A DNA stretch of 64,000 nt. Source: Aquibacillus halophilus (GTDB lineage Bacteria > Bacillota > Bacilli > Bacillales > Amphibacillaceae). The notes beneath the pieces are model-generated. The model saw nothing but the letters and a program-made list of their open reading frames with translations. It searched no databases and was not told where the DNA came from. Below are positions 1 to 9,169 of the stretch, piece after piece. How positions within the stretch are numbered: the first letter of the stretch is position 1; the number at the start of each line of letters is the position of its first letter. Position numbers and translations under genes: made by a program. The stretch is from positions 454,151-518,150 of the forward strand of contig NZ_WJNG01000002.1 in assembly GCF_009649745.1 (NCBI RefSeq), given 5' to 3'.

Positions 1-414
1 CCTCATGAGATTTATGAAAAACCAGTTTCTAAATTTGTGGCTGACTTTATTGGTGAAACAAATATATTTGAATGTGTGGTATCTGAATTCAAGGGTGATT
101 ATGCCTATTTAGATATAAAAGGTGTAACAGTAGTCACCCCTAAAAATGACACACTTCAATTGGACGAAAGTGTTTATATGTCTATTCGTCCTGAAAAAGC
201 AAAGGTTACACTTACCAAGACACAAGACACTTTGCTTAGTGGAACATTTAAGGAAAAAATTTATGTAGGTTCAATCACCAAAATTATTATCGAACTTCCC
301 AATGGCCGTGAAATGGTCGTTAATGAAGTCGAAGATGATCTAATTGGAATTAAATCAGGTAATGAAGTGTATGTTAGTTGGCAACCAGAGGATTCTGTGG
401 TTTTCAAAGGTTAA
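1..414 (+). CDS. potA: Spermidine/putrescine ABC transporter ATPase PotA, C-terminal part
   Basis: The open frame runs in from the window edge, so only the last ~137 residues are present. They begin with PHEIYEKPVSKFVADFIGETN, the end of the nucleotide-binding domain of the PotA/MalK-type ATPases, and continue as a beta-rich TOBE domain (roughly 25-137) with the usual SIRPEK motif. The Walker motifs lie outside the window. PotA energises uptake of polyamines at the inner face of the membrane. The following potD, potC and potB genes supply the substrate-binding protein and both permeases, which supports the polyamine assignment over other TOBE-type ATPases. A 188-base gap without an obvious terminator separates it from potD. 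Confidence 0.9.
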   Translation, partial: PHEIYEKPVSKFVADFIGETNIFECVVSEFKGDYAYLDIKGVTVVTPKNDTLQLDESVYMSIRPEKAKVTLTKTQDTLLSGTFKEKIYVGSITKIIIELPNGREMVVNEVEDDLIGIKSGNEVYVSWQPEDSVVFKG

Positions 415-602
415 TAGAATCCTTTTGATGTATTAGAATTCAACTTGGTTTTTGTATTTTGATTACATTAGTTAATAGTTTAATTGCAAGGAATTGGTAA
501 ATTAGTTCCAGTTCTTCAGATTAAATTATTTTTAACTATAATTTCTGCAAGAGTTCTTTATAGCTTAGTAATTGATAACCATAAAAAAACTGGGGGTATT
601 CG

Positions 603-1739
603 ATGAAAAATTTATTAAAGTTAATGCTGGCTGTCGTATTTTTTCTTGCTTTGGTAGCTTGTAGTTCAGATGATGCAGGTACTACCGACGATACAAGTGG
701 TTCTGAGGATACAAGTTCCGAAGATACAGGCGGCTCCGAAGATGCTGGCAGTTCTGAGGGTGATACAGAACAGGAACTAGCTTCAGAGCTTAATTTATTT
801 AACTGGGGTGAATACATGCCTCAAGAAGTATTAGACAATTTTGAAGAAGAATATGGCGTGGAAGTAGTTTATTCAACTTACTCATCCAATCAAGAGATGC
901 TTACCAAGTTAGGCAGTGGAACGGTAAATTACGATATAGTTGTTCCTACTGATTATATTGTTGGTCGAATGATTGATGATGATATGTTGCTTGAATTAAA
1001 CATGGATAATATTCCTAACTTTGAAAATATTCAAGACGTTTTCCACCAAAGAGATTTTGATCCAGGTAACGTATTTTCTATTCCTTATCTATATGGAAGT
1101 ACTGGGATAGCGTATAATACGTCCCACATAGATGGTACACCATCTTACGCAGACCTCTGGAATGCTGAATATGCTGGCCATGTTACCGTACAAGATGACC
1201 CACGTGAGTCGTTAGCTATGGTTCTTCAAAAGCTAGATTTACCTATGAATGAGCCTACTGAAGAAGATTTGGAGCAGGCAAAAGCAGAATTAGCTAAGCT
1301 TCATCCAAATGTTCTAGCGTACGATTCATCACCATCTGCTCAATTAATAAGCGGAGAAGCTTGGATTTCACACACTTATTCTGGTGAGGCCGGTGTTGCT
1401 ATGCAAGAAAATCCAGACATTTCGTACACATTACCTGAAGAGGGTGGCGAACTATGGATGGATAACTTAGTAATTCCTAATACATCTGAAAACAAGTACA
1501 CCGCAGAGGTATTTATTAATTATTTGCTAGAACCAGAAGTAAGTAAACAATTATCAGATGCTTTCCCATATAGTAATCCAAATCAAGGTGCACTAGATCT
1601 AATGACTGAGGAAGAAAGATCAAATCCAGCTTCATATCCTCCTGCTGAACAGATTGCAAATGCTAGTTGGTTTGAGGATTTACCACCTGAAACAATACAG
1701 TTAATGAATAGACTTTATAAGGAAGTAAAAGTAGAGTAG
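603..1739 (+). CDS. potD: Spermidine/putrescine-binding lipoprotein PotD
   Basis: A 378-residue substrate-binding lipoprotein of the polyamine ABC importer. It starts with a signal peptide and lipobox (LALVAC, Cys20), which would be anchored to the outer face of the membrane. Residues ~21-58 form a low-complexity linker of Ser, Asp, Glu, Gly and Thr. The periplasmic-binding fold then begins with LNLFNWGEYMP, the classic PotD/PotF start, and it carries YGSTGIAYN and the conserved WMDNLVIP-type stretch further on. The start has a GGGGG Shine-Dalgarno sequence. A strong terminator directly after the stop codon (1749-1797) separates it from the permease genes. The acidic linker is longer than usual and fits a salt-adapted surface protein (inference). 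Confidence 0.93.
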   Translation: MKNLLKLMLAVVFFLALVACSSDDAGTTDDTSGSEDTSSEDTGGSEDAGSSEGDTEQELASELNLFNWGEYMPQEVLDNFEEEYGVEVVYSTYSSNQEMLTKLGSGTVNYDIVVPTDYIVGRMIDDDMLLELNMDNIPNFENIQDVFHQRDFDPGNVFSIPYLYGSTGIAYNTSHIDGTPSYADLWNAEYAGHVTVQDDPRESLAMVLQKLDLPMNEPTEEDLEQAKAELAKLHPNVLAYDSSPSAQLISGEAWISHTYSGEAGVAMQENPDISYTLPEEGGELWMDNLVIPNTSENKYTAEVFINYLLEPEVSKQLSDAFPYSNPNQGALDLMTEEERSNPASYPPAEQIANASWFEDLPPETIQLMNRLYKEVKVE

Positions 1740-1748
1740 CAAAATCAT

Positions 1749-1797
1749 AATTGAATAAAAGAGATTCTTTTAAGAACCTCTTTTATTCAATTTTTAC
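1749..1797 (+). terminator. Rho-independent terminator after potD
   Basis: A 13-base stem, TTGAATAAAAGAG pairing with CTCTTTTATTCAA around a 14-base loop, is followed by a run of T. It lies between potD and potC and may make potD more abundant than the permeases by partial read-through. Confidence 0.85.
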
Positions 1798-1876
1798 CTT
1801 TACGAGACTAGAAGACTAATGAAATGGCTATTTATCATTACTTAATTCTAACCATTAAATAGAGGCAGGTGTAGGA

Positions 1877-2653
1877 ATGAGACCAAAAACAAAAAAAATA
1901 CTCTTCGTCTTTACCACTCTAGTTTTTATGTTCTTCTACATTCCGATAATCATTTTAATGGCTTTTTCATTTAATGATTCAAAGGTTGGAACTGTATGGA
2001 CTGGCTTTACATTTAAGTGGTATGGGAGCTTATTTTCAAATGAAGCGATCATCAATTCCGTTACCAATAGTTTAATCATTGCAGTTGTCACGACGCTAAT
2101 TGCTACTGTGTTTGGTACTCTAGCTGCACTCGCCATCCATCGGTACAATTTTCCTGGAAAACAAGCGATTAATTTTTTGTTTTACATACCTGTTGTCATT
2201 CCAGACATTATCGTGGCTGTTGCTCTGTTAGCTTTGTATGGTTGGTTAGATGTAACGCTTGGAATTGCCACAGTATTTCCCGGGCACGTAGCAATTACTA
2301 TTTCTTACGTAATGCTCGTTGTAATTGCTAGAATGGCGGGACTTGATGCTTCACTAGAAGAGGCAGCAAAGGATCTTGGAGCAAATGAATGGCAAACATT
2401 TTGGAAAATAACCTTTCCATTGATTTTCCCGGGCGTTCTTGCGGGTGCACTATTAGCGTTTACGATTTCTCTAGACGAATTTGTCATCTCTTACTTCACT
2501 ACTGGGCCTGGCTCAGACACATTACCGGTACTCGTTTATTCCATGGTTCGACTTGGTGTATCACCTGAAATTAATGCCTTATCAACCATTATGGTTTTAC
2601 TCATTGTAATTATGGTTTTTGCGACCGGAAGGAAAATGAGTGTTAGTAAGTAG
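1877..2653 (+). CDS. potC: Polyamine ABC transporter permease PotC
   Basis: A 258-residue inner-membrane permease with about six transmembrane segments. The opening (short basic N-terminus, then a hydrophobic segment ending FYIPIIILMAFSFNDSK) and the region FTFKWYGSLF are typical of PotC rather than PotB. The EAA loop that contacts the ATPase is visible as LEEAAKDLGANEWQTFWKITFP near residue 160-185. With PotB it forms the translocation channel for spermidine/putrescine. The stop codon lies 15 bases before the potB start, so the two are co-transcribed. Confidence 0.93.
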   Translation: MRPKTKKILFVFTTLVFMFFYIPIIILMAFSFNDSKVGTVWTGFTFKWYGSLFSNEAIINSVTNSLIIAVVTTLIATVFGTLAALAIHRYNFPGKQAINFLFYIPVVIPDIIVAVALLALYGWLDVTLGIATVFPGHVAITISYVMLVVIARMAGLDASLEEAAKDLGANEWQTFWKITFPLIFPGVLAGALLAFTISLDEFVISYFTTGPGSDTLPVLVYSMVRLGVSPEINALSTIMVLLIVIMVFATGRKMSVSK

Positions 2654-2668
2654 AGAGGGAGATGGAAT

Positions 2669-3523
2669 ATGATTAAAAATATTAGACTTGCTTATTCGAT
2701 GCTATCACCTAGTCTATTGTGGCTATTATTATTTCTCGTAGTTCCAATTGTCATGGTTACGGTTATAAGTTTTACGACCAGTGAAGGTTATGGTGGGATT
2801 ATCTATGAATTTAGTACTCACGCATATGAAACAGCATTCTTGAGTTCGATGTATCTAAAGGTTATTTGGAATTCGATTGTTTGGGCATTTTCAGCAACTG
2901 TTATTTGTTTACTATTGGCTTACCCATTTGCCTACTTTATTGCACATGCTGGCAAATGGAAAAACCTACTTATTTTATTAGTTATGATTCCTTTTTGGAC
3001 AAATTTGCTTGTCCGACTGTATGCTTGGATTATTTTATTAAATGGAGAAGGTGTCATTAACCACTTTCTTCAAAATATCGGGTTAATTTCTGAACCATTA
3101 ACACTAATGTACACGCCCTATGCAGTCATACTAGGGATGGTTTATGGTTTTCTACCATTTATGATTTTACCAATCTATTCTTCTATCGAGCAGCTTGATA
3201 AAACATATTTAGAAGCAGCCGAAGATCTTGGTGCCAATCCAGTTAAAACATTTTTCACTGTTACTATACCATTAACTTTACCGGGAATTCTTGCTGGATT
3301 TATTATCACTTTTGTTCCAGCAGTAAGTGTGTTTGTTGTAACGGATTTGTTAACTGGATCAAAATTAGTCATGGTTGGAAATGTCATCCGTGATGCGTTC
3401 TTAATTGAAATGAATTGGCAACTAGGCTCTGCTTTATCTATCTTATTAATGATTCTTGTACTGTTATCAGTTTTCATCTTTATGAAGTTTACCTCTTCTA
3501 AAGATAAAAAATTCCTAATTTAA
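2669..3523 (+). CDS. potB: Polyamine ABC transporter permease PotB
   Basis: A 284-residue membrane protein with about six transmembrane helices. It matches PotB through MIPFWTNLLVRLYAW and VYGFLPFMILPIYSSIEQLD, and the EAA loop LEAAEDLGANPVKTFFTVTIP lies near 180-200. It partners PotC and PotA. A GAGAGGGAGATGG Shine-Dalgarno sequence precedes the ATG. The order potA-potD-potC-potB is the reverse of the common potABCD order for the last three genes. The flavoenzyme gene begins 30 bases downstream, so uptake and catabolism are probably co-expressed. Confidence 0.93.
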   Translation: MIKNIRLAYSMLSPSLLWLLLFLVVPIVMVTVISFTTSEGYGGIIYEFSTHAYETAFLSSMYLKVIWNSIVWAFSATVICLLLAYPFAYFIAHAGKWKNLLILLVMIPFWTNLLVRLYAWIILLNGEGVINHFLQNIGLISEPLTLMYTPYAVILGMVYGFLPFMILPIYSSIEQLDKTYLEAAEDLGANPVKTFFTVTIPLTLPGILAGFIITFVPAVSVFVVTDLLTGSKLVMVGNVIRDAFLIEMNWQLGSALSILLMILVLLSVFIFMKFTSSKDKKFLI

Positions 3524-3553
3524 AGACTGATGTTACCAAAGAGGAGTGAAACA

Positions 3554-4834
3554 ATGGATAAGATCTCAATGTGGGAAGCTACAGCTAATCAAAGACGAGA
3601 GCGACCAACGCTAGAAGGGGATCAACAATGTGATGTAGTTATTATTGGCGGTGGTTACTCTGGACTTTCCACCTCTTATTTTTTGCAACAAAAAGACGTT
3701 AAAACCATTGTTTTGGAAAAAGATTTAGTTGGTAGTGGTGCTAGTGGCCGAAATGGTGGGGAATTACTTACAGGATATATGGATTCTGCAAGTTCTTTAA
3801 TTAAAAAGAAAGGGATAGATGTTGCAAGACGAATGTACCAGCTATCCCTTGATTCGATAGATTTGATTGAAACAATTATAGAGTCAAATGACATTGATTG
3901 TGCATTTACGCGTAAAGGAAGTTTAAAAGCGGCTTACCGGGCATCAGATATTGATGGAATGAAAAGGGAGCAGGAAGTACTTGAAAGAGAATTTAACCAT
4001 AAAGTGAAAATTGTTGAACCATCAGAGATGCAAACAGAGCTGAAAACAACATTTTATCATGGTGGTCGAATTGATGAAAAATGTGGGCACTTTCATCCAT
4101 TGAACTATGCGCTAGGGCTGGCAGATGCGGTGGAGAATTTTGGCGGTGTGATTTATGAAAATTCTGAAGCTTTAAGAATTGAGAGAGATGCAAATAATAA
4201 GGTTATTGTTAAAACGACGAGTGGTCGAGTTTTTGCCGATGAGATTGTAATCGTAACAAACGGTTACTCTGGAGATCTAAACAAAAGGATCAAGCGCACC
4301 ATTGTTCCTGTTGAGAGTATTATGATTGCAACTGAACCAATGCCTGAAGAACTAATGAAGGATTTAATTAAGAATAATCGAGCTGTATCAGATTCGAAAA
4401 ATCTTTTGTATTACTTCCGTAGAACAGCTGACAACCGGATGGCTTTTGGTGGCTCGGGGCGTTCTACAAATAAGCGAGACCAATTACTGCTTTTTAATCA
4501 ATTACAGTCTGGCATGACTACAGTCTTTCCGGATTTGAGGGAAGCAAAAGTAGAATATCAATGGAGTGGCAAGGTTGGAATTACCAAAGAAAAACTTCCA
4601 TACATGGGTCGATTAGAGGATGGAACTTATTTCGCATACGGTTATGCAGGACACGGTGCAGCCCTGTCTACGATTATGGGCCAAGCGATTGCCAGAAAGA
4701 TAGTTGCTGAAGATGATGTGGCAAATCCGCTAGAAGTTAAGCGGATAAGGCCTATTCCTTTTCACAGTCAGCATGCGAAGGCTGTTGGTTTAATGAAATA
4801 TTATTTTCGGTATGAAGATAAGAAGAAATCATAA
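3554..4834 (+). CDS. FAD-dependent oxidoreductase, gamma-glutamylputrescine oxidase-like
   Basis: A 426-residue flavoprotein of the DAO/PuuB family. The Rossmann FAD motif is DVVIIGGGYSGLSTSYF near residues 27-43, and GSGASGRNGGE a little later is the family's FAD-contact loop. The C-terminal KVGITKEKLPYMG and GYAGHGAALS stretches match glycine-oxidase/PuuB-type enzymes. I chose the ATG at 3554 because AGAGGAGTG sits 6 bases before it. An upstream ATG at 3530 lacks such a site. In the Puu pathway PuuB oxidises gamma-glutamylputrescine to its aldehyde. The pot genes upstream and the aldehyde dehydrogenase downstream make an amine-oxidising role likely, but no PuuA-type glutamylating enzyme is present here, so the true substrate is open. 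Confidence 0.8.
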   Translation: MDKISMWEATANQRRERPTLEGDQQCDVVIIGGGYSGLSTSYFLQQKDVKTIVLEKDLVGSGASGRNGGELLTGYMDSASSLIKKKGIDVARRMYQLSLDSIDLIETIIESNDIDCAFTRKGSLKAAYRASDIDGMKREQEVLEREFNHKVKIVEPSEMQTELKTTFYHGGRIDEKCGHFHPLNYALGLADAVENFGGVIYENSEALRIERDANNKVIVKTTSGRVFADEIVIVTNGYSGDLNKRIKRTIVPVESIMIATEPMPEELMKDLIKNNRAVSDSKNLLYYFRRTADNRMAFGGSGRSTNKRDQLLLFNQLQSGMTTVFPDLREAKVEYQWSGKVGITKEKLPYMGRLEDGTYFAYGYAGHGAALSTIMGQAIARKIVAEDDVANPLEVKRIRPIPFHSQHAKAVGLMKYYFRYEDKKKS

Positions 4835-4960
4835 AACAAATAATCTGTTGGCTTCAAAAAAATTAATACTTTGCTTTACAAGATAAATACCTACAATAGT
4901 AGGTTAATAAGTCATATTGTTTTAAAAAAACATTGTTACACAGAAAGGATTAGACAGGTC

Positions 4961-6058
4961 ATGAAAAAATTGACATTAGTAGGACCCGCTAAAGAAATAG
5001 GCAAACAGCACGGTTCTCAAGGAAAAGCAGAGGTTCTACACAGTCTAGAAACCTATGAAAAACTATTCTATGGCTATAAGCAAATAAACTGGAAAGAAGC
5101 GCGAGAAATTGCGTTAGCCCATGTGAAGGCAATTGAAAAATATGACTTAGAACTAATTGAGGAGATGGAAGGGGTAGCAGAGGGTGCAGGCGTAGATTTT
5201 GAGGATATTTTAGCCCTAAATGCTCGTAGTGAAATCGCTTTAGCTGGTTATAAAGGGTCTTCTTTTATGGATGGTTGTACAGCAATGGCAGTATGTCCCC
5301 CTCTTACATCTGAGACGATCATCGGTCAAAACTGGGATTGGAAAGGACGTCAAACGAAAAGTTTACTCGTTCTAGGGATCAGGAATAATAATGTTTCAAA
5401 ACCTGATATCACAATGGTTACCGAGGGCGGTATGATTGGTAAGATAGGTTTTAATTCATCAGGCCTAGGCGTTTGTTTTAATGCACTATTAACCGATAAA
5501 AAATCGAATGAGGTTCCAATCCATTTGGGATTACGTGGGGTATTAGACTCCCATACCCTAGGCGAGGCAATTTCGAAAATAAAGTTTGGACAAATGGCGG
5601 CAGCAGCTAGCTTTTTAATCGGCCAAGATCAAGGAAATGGTCCAGGAAATGGAATGGCACTTAACTTTGAAGTTTCACCGTTTGGTATTGATTCAGTCGG
5701 TGGTACAGATGGCAAGTTGGTTCACAGTAACCATTTGATGTCTGATGTTATTAAAGAAAATCTCCGCGACATGAATGAATTTAGATTTGACGATTCAATG
5801 ATAAGAAAACGAAGGGCTGAACAATTACTAGATCAAGCCATTTCATCGGGAGAACAGATAACAGAAGAAACGTTTAAGGGTTGGTTATCTGATGAATTTA
5901 ACGCACCTAATTCGATTAATCATTATGAGAATATGCGTGCACCGGAGCATAGGAGAATGGAAACTGTTTTCTCTATCATTATGAATCTTTCTAAACGTAG
6001 AATGTTACTTTGTATTGGAAAACCTGCGGAAGGTACATTCGAAGAGGTTACTTTTTAA
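4961..6058 (+). CDS. C45-family Ntn hydrolase (acyl-CoA:6-APA acyltransferase-like)
   Basis: A 365-residue protein of the C45 / AAT superfamily. Such proteins are usually made as precursors that cut themselves before a Cys, which becomes the N-terminal nucleophile. Here the candidate is the Cys in FMDGCTAMAVCPP near residue 104, followed by the family motif IGQNWDWK. The start at 4961 (MKKLTLVGPAKEIG) fits the family; the frame is open 30 codons further upstream, but that part is AT-rich and unlike the family. Known members hydrolyse or transfer acyl groups on amides. In this operon it could remove an acyl or glutamyl group from an oxidised polyamine product (inference). It lies between the flavoenzyme and the aldehyde dehydrogenase. 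Confidence 0.7.
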   Translation: MKKLTLVGPAKEIGKQHGSQGKAEVLHSLETYEKLFYGYKQINWKEAREIALAHVKAIEKYDLELIEEMEGVAEGAGVDFEDILALNARSEIALAGYKGSSFMDGCTAMAVCPPLTSETIIGQNWDWKGRQTKSLLVLGIRNNNVSKPDITMVTEGGMIGKIGFNSSGLGVCFNALLTDKKSNEVPIHLGLRGVLDSHTLGEAISKIKFGQMAAAASFLIGQDQGNGPGNGMALNFEVSPFGIDSVGGTDGKLVHSNHLMSDVIKENLRDMNEFRFDDSMIRKRRAEQLLDQAISSGEQITEETFKGWLSDEFNAPNSINHYENMRAPEHRRMETVFSIIMNLSKRRMLLCIGKPAEGTFEEVTF

Positions 6059-6102
6059 CTCAAGAAACCAACCGTAAAATAGAATAATAGGGAGGTCATC
6101 TT

Positions 6103-7530
6103 TTGTTATATATCAATGGAGAATGGAGAAAAGCCAATTCTGGCAAAACATTTGATGTAGTTAATCCAGCAACAGGCAAAGTTATTGCAACTGTTGCGTC
6201 TGGGGGACAAGCGGAAACAAAGGAAGCAATCGAGTGTGCTCATCAAGCATTTTCAACATGGAAAAAAGCAACTGCAGCAGAGCGTGGTGCCTATTTAAAT
6301 AAGATCGCAGCGATTATGAAAGAAAAAGAAGAAGAGTTGGCTTATACCATTACGACGGAAATGGGAAAACCTTTATCTGAAGCAAAAAGAGAAGTGAAAA
6401 GTGCAACTGCTTATGTAGAATGGTTTGCTGAAGAAGCGAAACGAGTGTACGGGGAAACGCTCCCTGCATCACATCCAAATAAGCAATTAATGGTATTAAA
6501 ACAACCAATTGGTGTGACCGCGGCTATTACACCATGGAATTTCCCTCTATCTATGATTACTAGAAAAATCGCTCCAGCTATTGCGGCAGGTTGTACTGTA
6601 GTTATTAAGCCTGCACCTGCAACACCATTATCAGCTATGAAAATTTTTGAATGTTTTCACGAAGCCTCGCTACCAAAGGGTGTCGCAAATTTAGTTATGG
6701 GACCAGCAGAGGAAATTGGCCCAGAACTCACGAAAAATCCATTAGTGAAGAAGTTAACCTTTACTGGATCAACTGCTGTAGGGAAAAAGCTTATTCGAGA
6801 TTCAGCCGATACTGTCAAAAAAGTATCGATGGAGCTTGGCGGTCATGCACCCTTTATAGTATTTGAGGATGCTGACATTGATGCAGCAGTCACAGGCGCA
6901 ACAGGTACAAAGTTCGTAAATGCCGGTCAGACTTGTATTTGTACAAATCGTATTTATGTTGCAGAAAATATAGCTGAAGAATTTGGACGTAAGCTTGCTG
7001 AGAGGGTATCAGCTTTGAAAATAGGGAACGGTCTGGATGAAACTACAGAAATAGGACCACTAATAAACAAGCAAGGATTTGAGAAGGTTCAGGATCAGGT
7101 TGCGGATGCATTGGCTCATAAGGGAGAAATTCTTTGTGGTGGGAAGCCATACCATGCAGAGGGATTGGATGGATATTTTTATGAACCGACAGTAATTAAC
7201 TTTGCTAATGATGACATGAAAATTGCAACGGAGGAAACATTTGGACCAGTAGCTCCTATCTTTACTTTCAAGAGCGAGGAAGAGGTTATTCAAAAAGCGA
7301 ATGACACACCCTACGGTCTTGCTGCATATTTTTATACAAAAGACTTAAGTCGTGGTCTGCGGATTATGAATGAACTCGAGTACGGGATTGTTGGAATAAA
7401 CGATCCTGCTCCTGTAACAGTTCAAGGACCATTTGGTGGCTTTAAGGAAAGTGGTAATGGTAGAGAAGGCGGAAAATCTGGTATTTTGGAATACTTAGAA
7501 GAAAAGTATGTTTCCATAAACTTGATTTAG
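6103..7530 (+). CDS. NAD(P)-dependent aldehyde dehydrogenase, succinate-semialdehyde dehydrogenase-like
   Basis: A 475-residue class-3-fold aldehyde dehydrogenase of the usual GabD length. Visible motifs are TPWNFPLSMITRKIAPA in the cofactor site, FTGSTAVGKKL, the general-base Glu in MELGGHAPF and the catalytic Cys in NAGQTCICTNR. TTG at 6103 is the start, with GGGAGGTC just upstream. GabD-type enzymes oxidise succinate semialdehyde, and close relatives take 4-aminobutanal or glutamyl-aminobutanal. Placed after the amine oxidase and the Ntn hydrolase, it probably oxidises an aldehyde made from putrescine. The exact aldehyde cannot be read from sequence. Confidence 0.85.
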   Translation: MLYINGEWRKANSGKTFDVVNPATGKVIATVASGGQAETKEAIECAHQAFSTWKKATAAERGAYLNKIAAIMKEKEEELAYTITTEMGKPLSEAKREVKSATAYVEWFAEEAKRVYGETLPASHPNKQLMVLKQPIGVTAAITPWNFPLSMITRKIAPAIAAGCTVVIKPAPATPLSAMKIFECFHEASLPKGVANLVMGPAEEIGPELTKNPLVKKLTFTGSTAVGKKLIRDSADTVKKVSMELGGHAPFIVFEDADIDAAVTGATGTKFVNAGQTCICTNRIYVAENIAEEFGRKLAERVSALKIGNGLDETTEIGPLINKQGFEKVQDQVADALAHKGEILCGGKPYHAEGLDGYFYEPTVINFANDDMKIATEETFGPVAPIFTFKSEEEVIQKANDTPYGLAAYFYTKDLSRGLRIMNELEYGIVGINDPAPVTVQGPFGGFKESGNGREGGKSGILEYLEEKYVSINLI

Positions 7531-7568
7531 CCGATTTAACGAAATCAACCAGTTAGGGAGGCTAATTT

Positions 7569-9158
7569 ATGGTTGAGAAAAAGAAAGTTATCTCTGAAGA
7601 GTTAGGACAGGAAATAATTGTAAGAAATACAACCTATGATGATATTGATGACATTATTGAAATGGCCCATTTAGGGTTTGGTGATCCAGCGATTGCATTT
7701 AATCGTAAGCAGTATGAAACACACCTGCAAATTTTTCCGGAAGGCCAAATTTGTGTTGAATTCAACGGCAAAATTATCGGGTCTTGCTCGAGCTTAATTA
7801 TTAATTTCGATGATTATGGTGACAATCATACAATCACAGAAATATCTGGTGGTGGATATATAAGAAACCATAATCCAGAGGGTTTGAATTTATATGGAAT
7901 CGATGTCGTCGTCCATCCAGAATTTCGTGATATGAAAATAGGAAGACGTCTTTATGAAGCGAGACGGGAACTATGTAAAAAATTCAATTTGAAATCCATC
8001 ACATTTGGTGGGAGAATTCCAAATTATCATAAGTATGCTGACAAAATGTCTGCGGAAGAGTATGTTGAACAAGTGATTCAAAAGAAAGTGTATGATCCGG
8101 TATTAACCTTTCAAATAATGAATGGATTTGAACTGAAAAAAGTAATGTCAAATTATTTAATAGAGGATAAAGAATCTCTTCAATATGCAACATTGATGGA
8201 ATGGACGAATGTAGATTATCGCCCAGACTCAGATCATCGCTATCGACGGTCGTTACCTGTTCGAATTTCAGTTGTTCAGTATATGCTGAGAGAGATTGAA
8301 GAATTTGATGATTTTGCAGCGCAAGTCGAGTATTTTATCGAGTCAAGCTCTAATATTCGCAGTGATTTTGCTGTATTTCCAGAATCGGTTACACTGCAAC
8401 TGCTTTCCTTTATAGATGAAACAGTGCCGAGTAAACAGGTCAGGAAGCTATCGGATTATACGGATCAATATATAAAGCTATTTTCTGACCTAGCCATTCG
8501 CTACAACATTAACATCATTGGTGGTTCACATTTTGTAGAAGAAAATAATTCTATTTATAATGTGTCCTTCTTGTTTAGAAGAGACGGAACAGTTGAGAAG
8601 CAATACCAAATTCATATCTCTGCAGATGAAAAGAAATGGTGGGGAATTCAGCCAGGCAGAACGGTTCAAGTATTTGATACTGATTGCGGAAAGATTTCCA
8701 TTTTACTTGGCTATGATATTCAATTTGCAGAGTTGTCTAGAATTGCCGTAGATAAAGGAGCCCAAATTATTTTCACTCCATTCTCTGCTGAGGATGAACA
8801 GGGCTACTTGCGCGTTCGGTATTGTGCACAAGCAAGAGCAGTTGAAAATGAAGTTTATACGGTCATGGCGGGTACAGTCGGGACGTTACCTTATGTCTAT
8901 CATATGGATGTCCAATATGCTCAGTCGGGAATTTTTTCACCATGTGACTTCAATTTTCCAAGTAGAGGAATTATCAGTGAATCAGGTGCAAACATGGAGA
9001 CCATGGTTATTGGAGAAATTGATTTAGAATTGTTACGACGTTATCGTAAGGTCGGGACTGTTACCCATTTAAAGGATCGGCGACATGATGTCTATCGGGT
9101 TCAGGTAATGGACGACACGGTGGATAATTCAAAGCAGGAAGTTAGTCAAGAAATTTAA
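7569..9158 (+). CDS. GNAT acetyltransferase fused to a degenerate nitrilase-type domain (YhcX-like)
   Basis: A 529-residue two-domain protein with the same architecture as Bacillus YhcX. Residues ~15-210 are a GNAT domain: VVVHPEFRDMKIGRRLYEA carries the acetyl-CoA-binding motif A. Residues ~225-505 are a carbon-nitrogen hydrolase fold. Of the Glu-Lys-Cys triad, the Glu is present (AVFPES). However, the position of the catalytic Cys in the usual ICYD motif reads LGYD (Gly381, codon GGC at 8709), and the Lys expected two residues before the conserved His reads Gln347 (QYQIH). The amidase domain is therefore probably inactive, while the acetyltransferase looks sound. It ends the polyamine operon, so acetylation of a polyamine or an intermediate is plausible (inference). 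Confidence 0.82.
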   Translation: MVEKKKVISEELGQEIIVRNTTYDDIDDIIEMAHLGFGDPAIAFNRKQYETHLQIFPEGQICVEFNGKIIGSCSSLIINFDDYGDNHTITEISGGGYIRNHNPEGLNLYGIDVVVHPEFRDMKIGRRLYEARRELCKKFNLKSITFGGRIPNYHKYADKMSAEEYVEQVIQKKVYDPVLTFQIMNGFELKKVMSNYLIEDKESLQYATLMEWTNVDYRPDSDHRYRRSLPVRISVVQYMLREIEEFDDFAAQVEYFIESSSNIRSDFAVFPESVTLQLLSFIDETVPSKQVRKLSDYTDQYIKLFSDLAIRYNINIIGGSHFVEENNSIYNVSFLFRRDGTVEKQYQIHISADEKKWWGIQPGRTVQVFDTDCGKISILLGYDIQFAELSRIAVDKGAQIIFTPFSAEDEQGYLRVRYCAQARAVENEVYTVMAGTVGTLPYVYHMDVQYAQSGIFSPCDFNFPSRGIISESGANMETMVIGEIDLELLRRYRKVGTVTHLKDRRHDVYRVQVMDDTVDNSKQEVSQEI

Positions 9159-9169
9159 GACAGATATGT

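Noticed and set aside
536-817. 93-codon minus-strand frame with SSEPPVSSELVSSEP repeats
   Set aside because: It is the antisense of the acidic linker of potD; its repeats only mirror that low-complexity sequence and it has no ribosome binding site.
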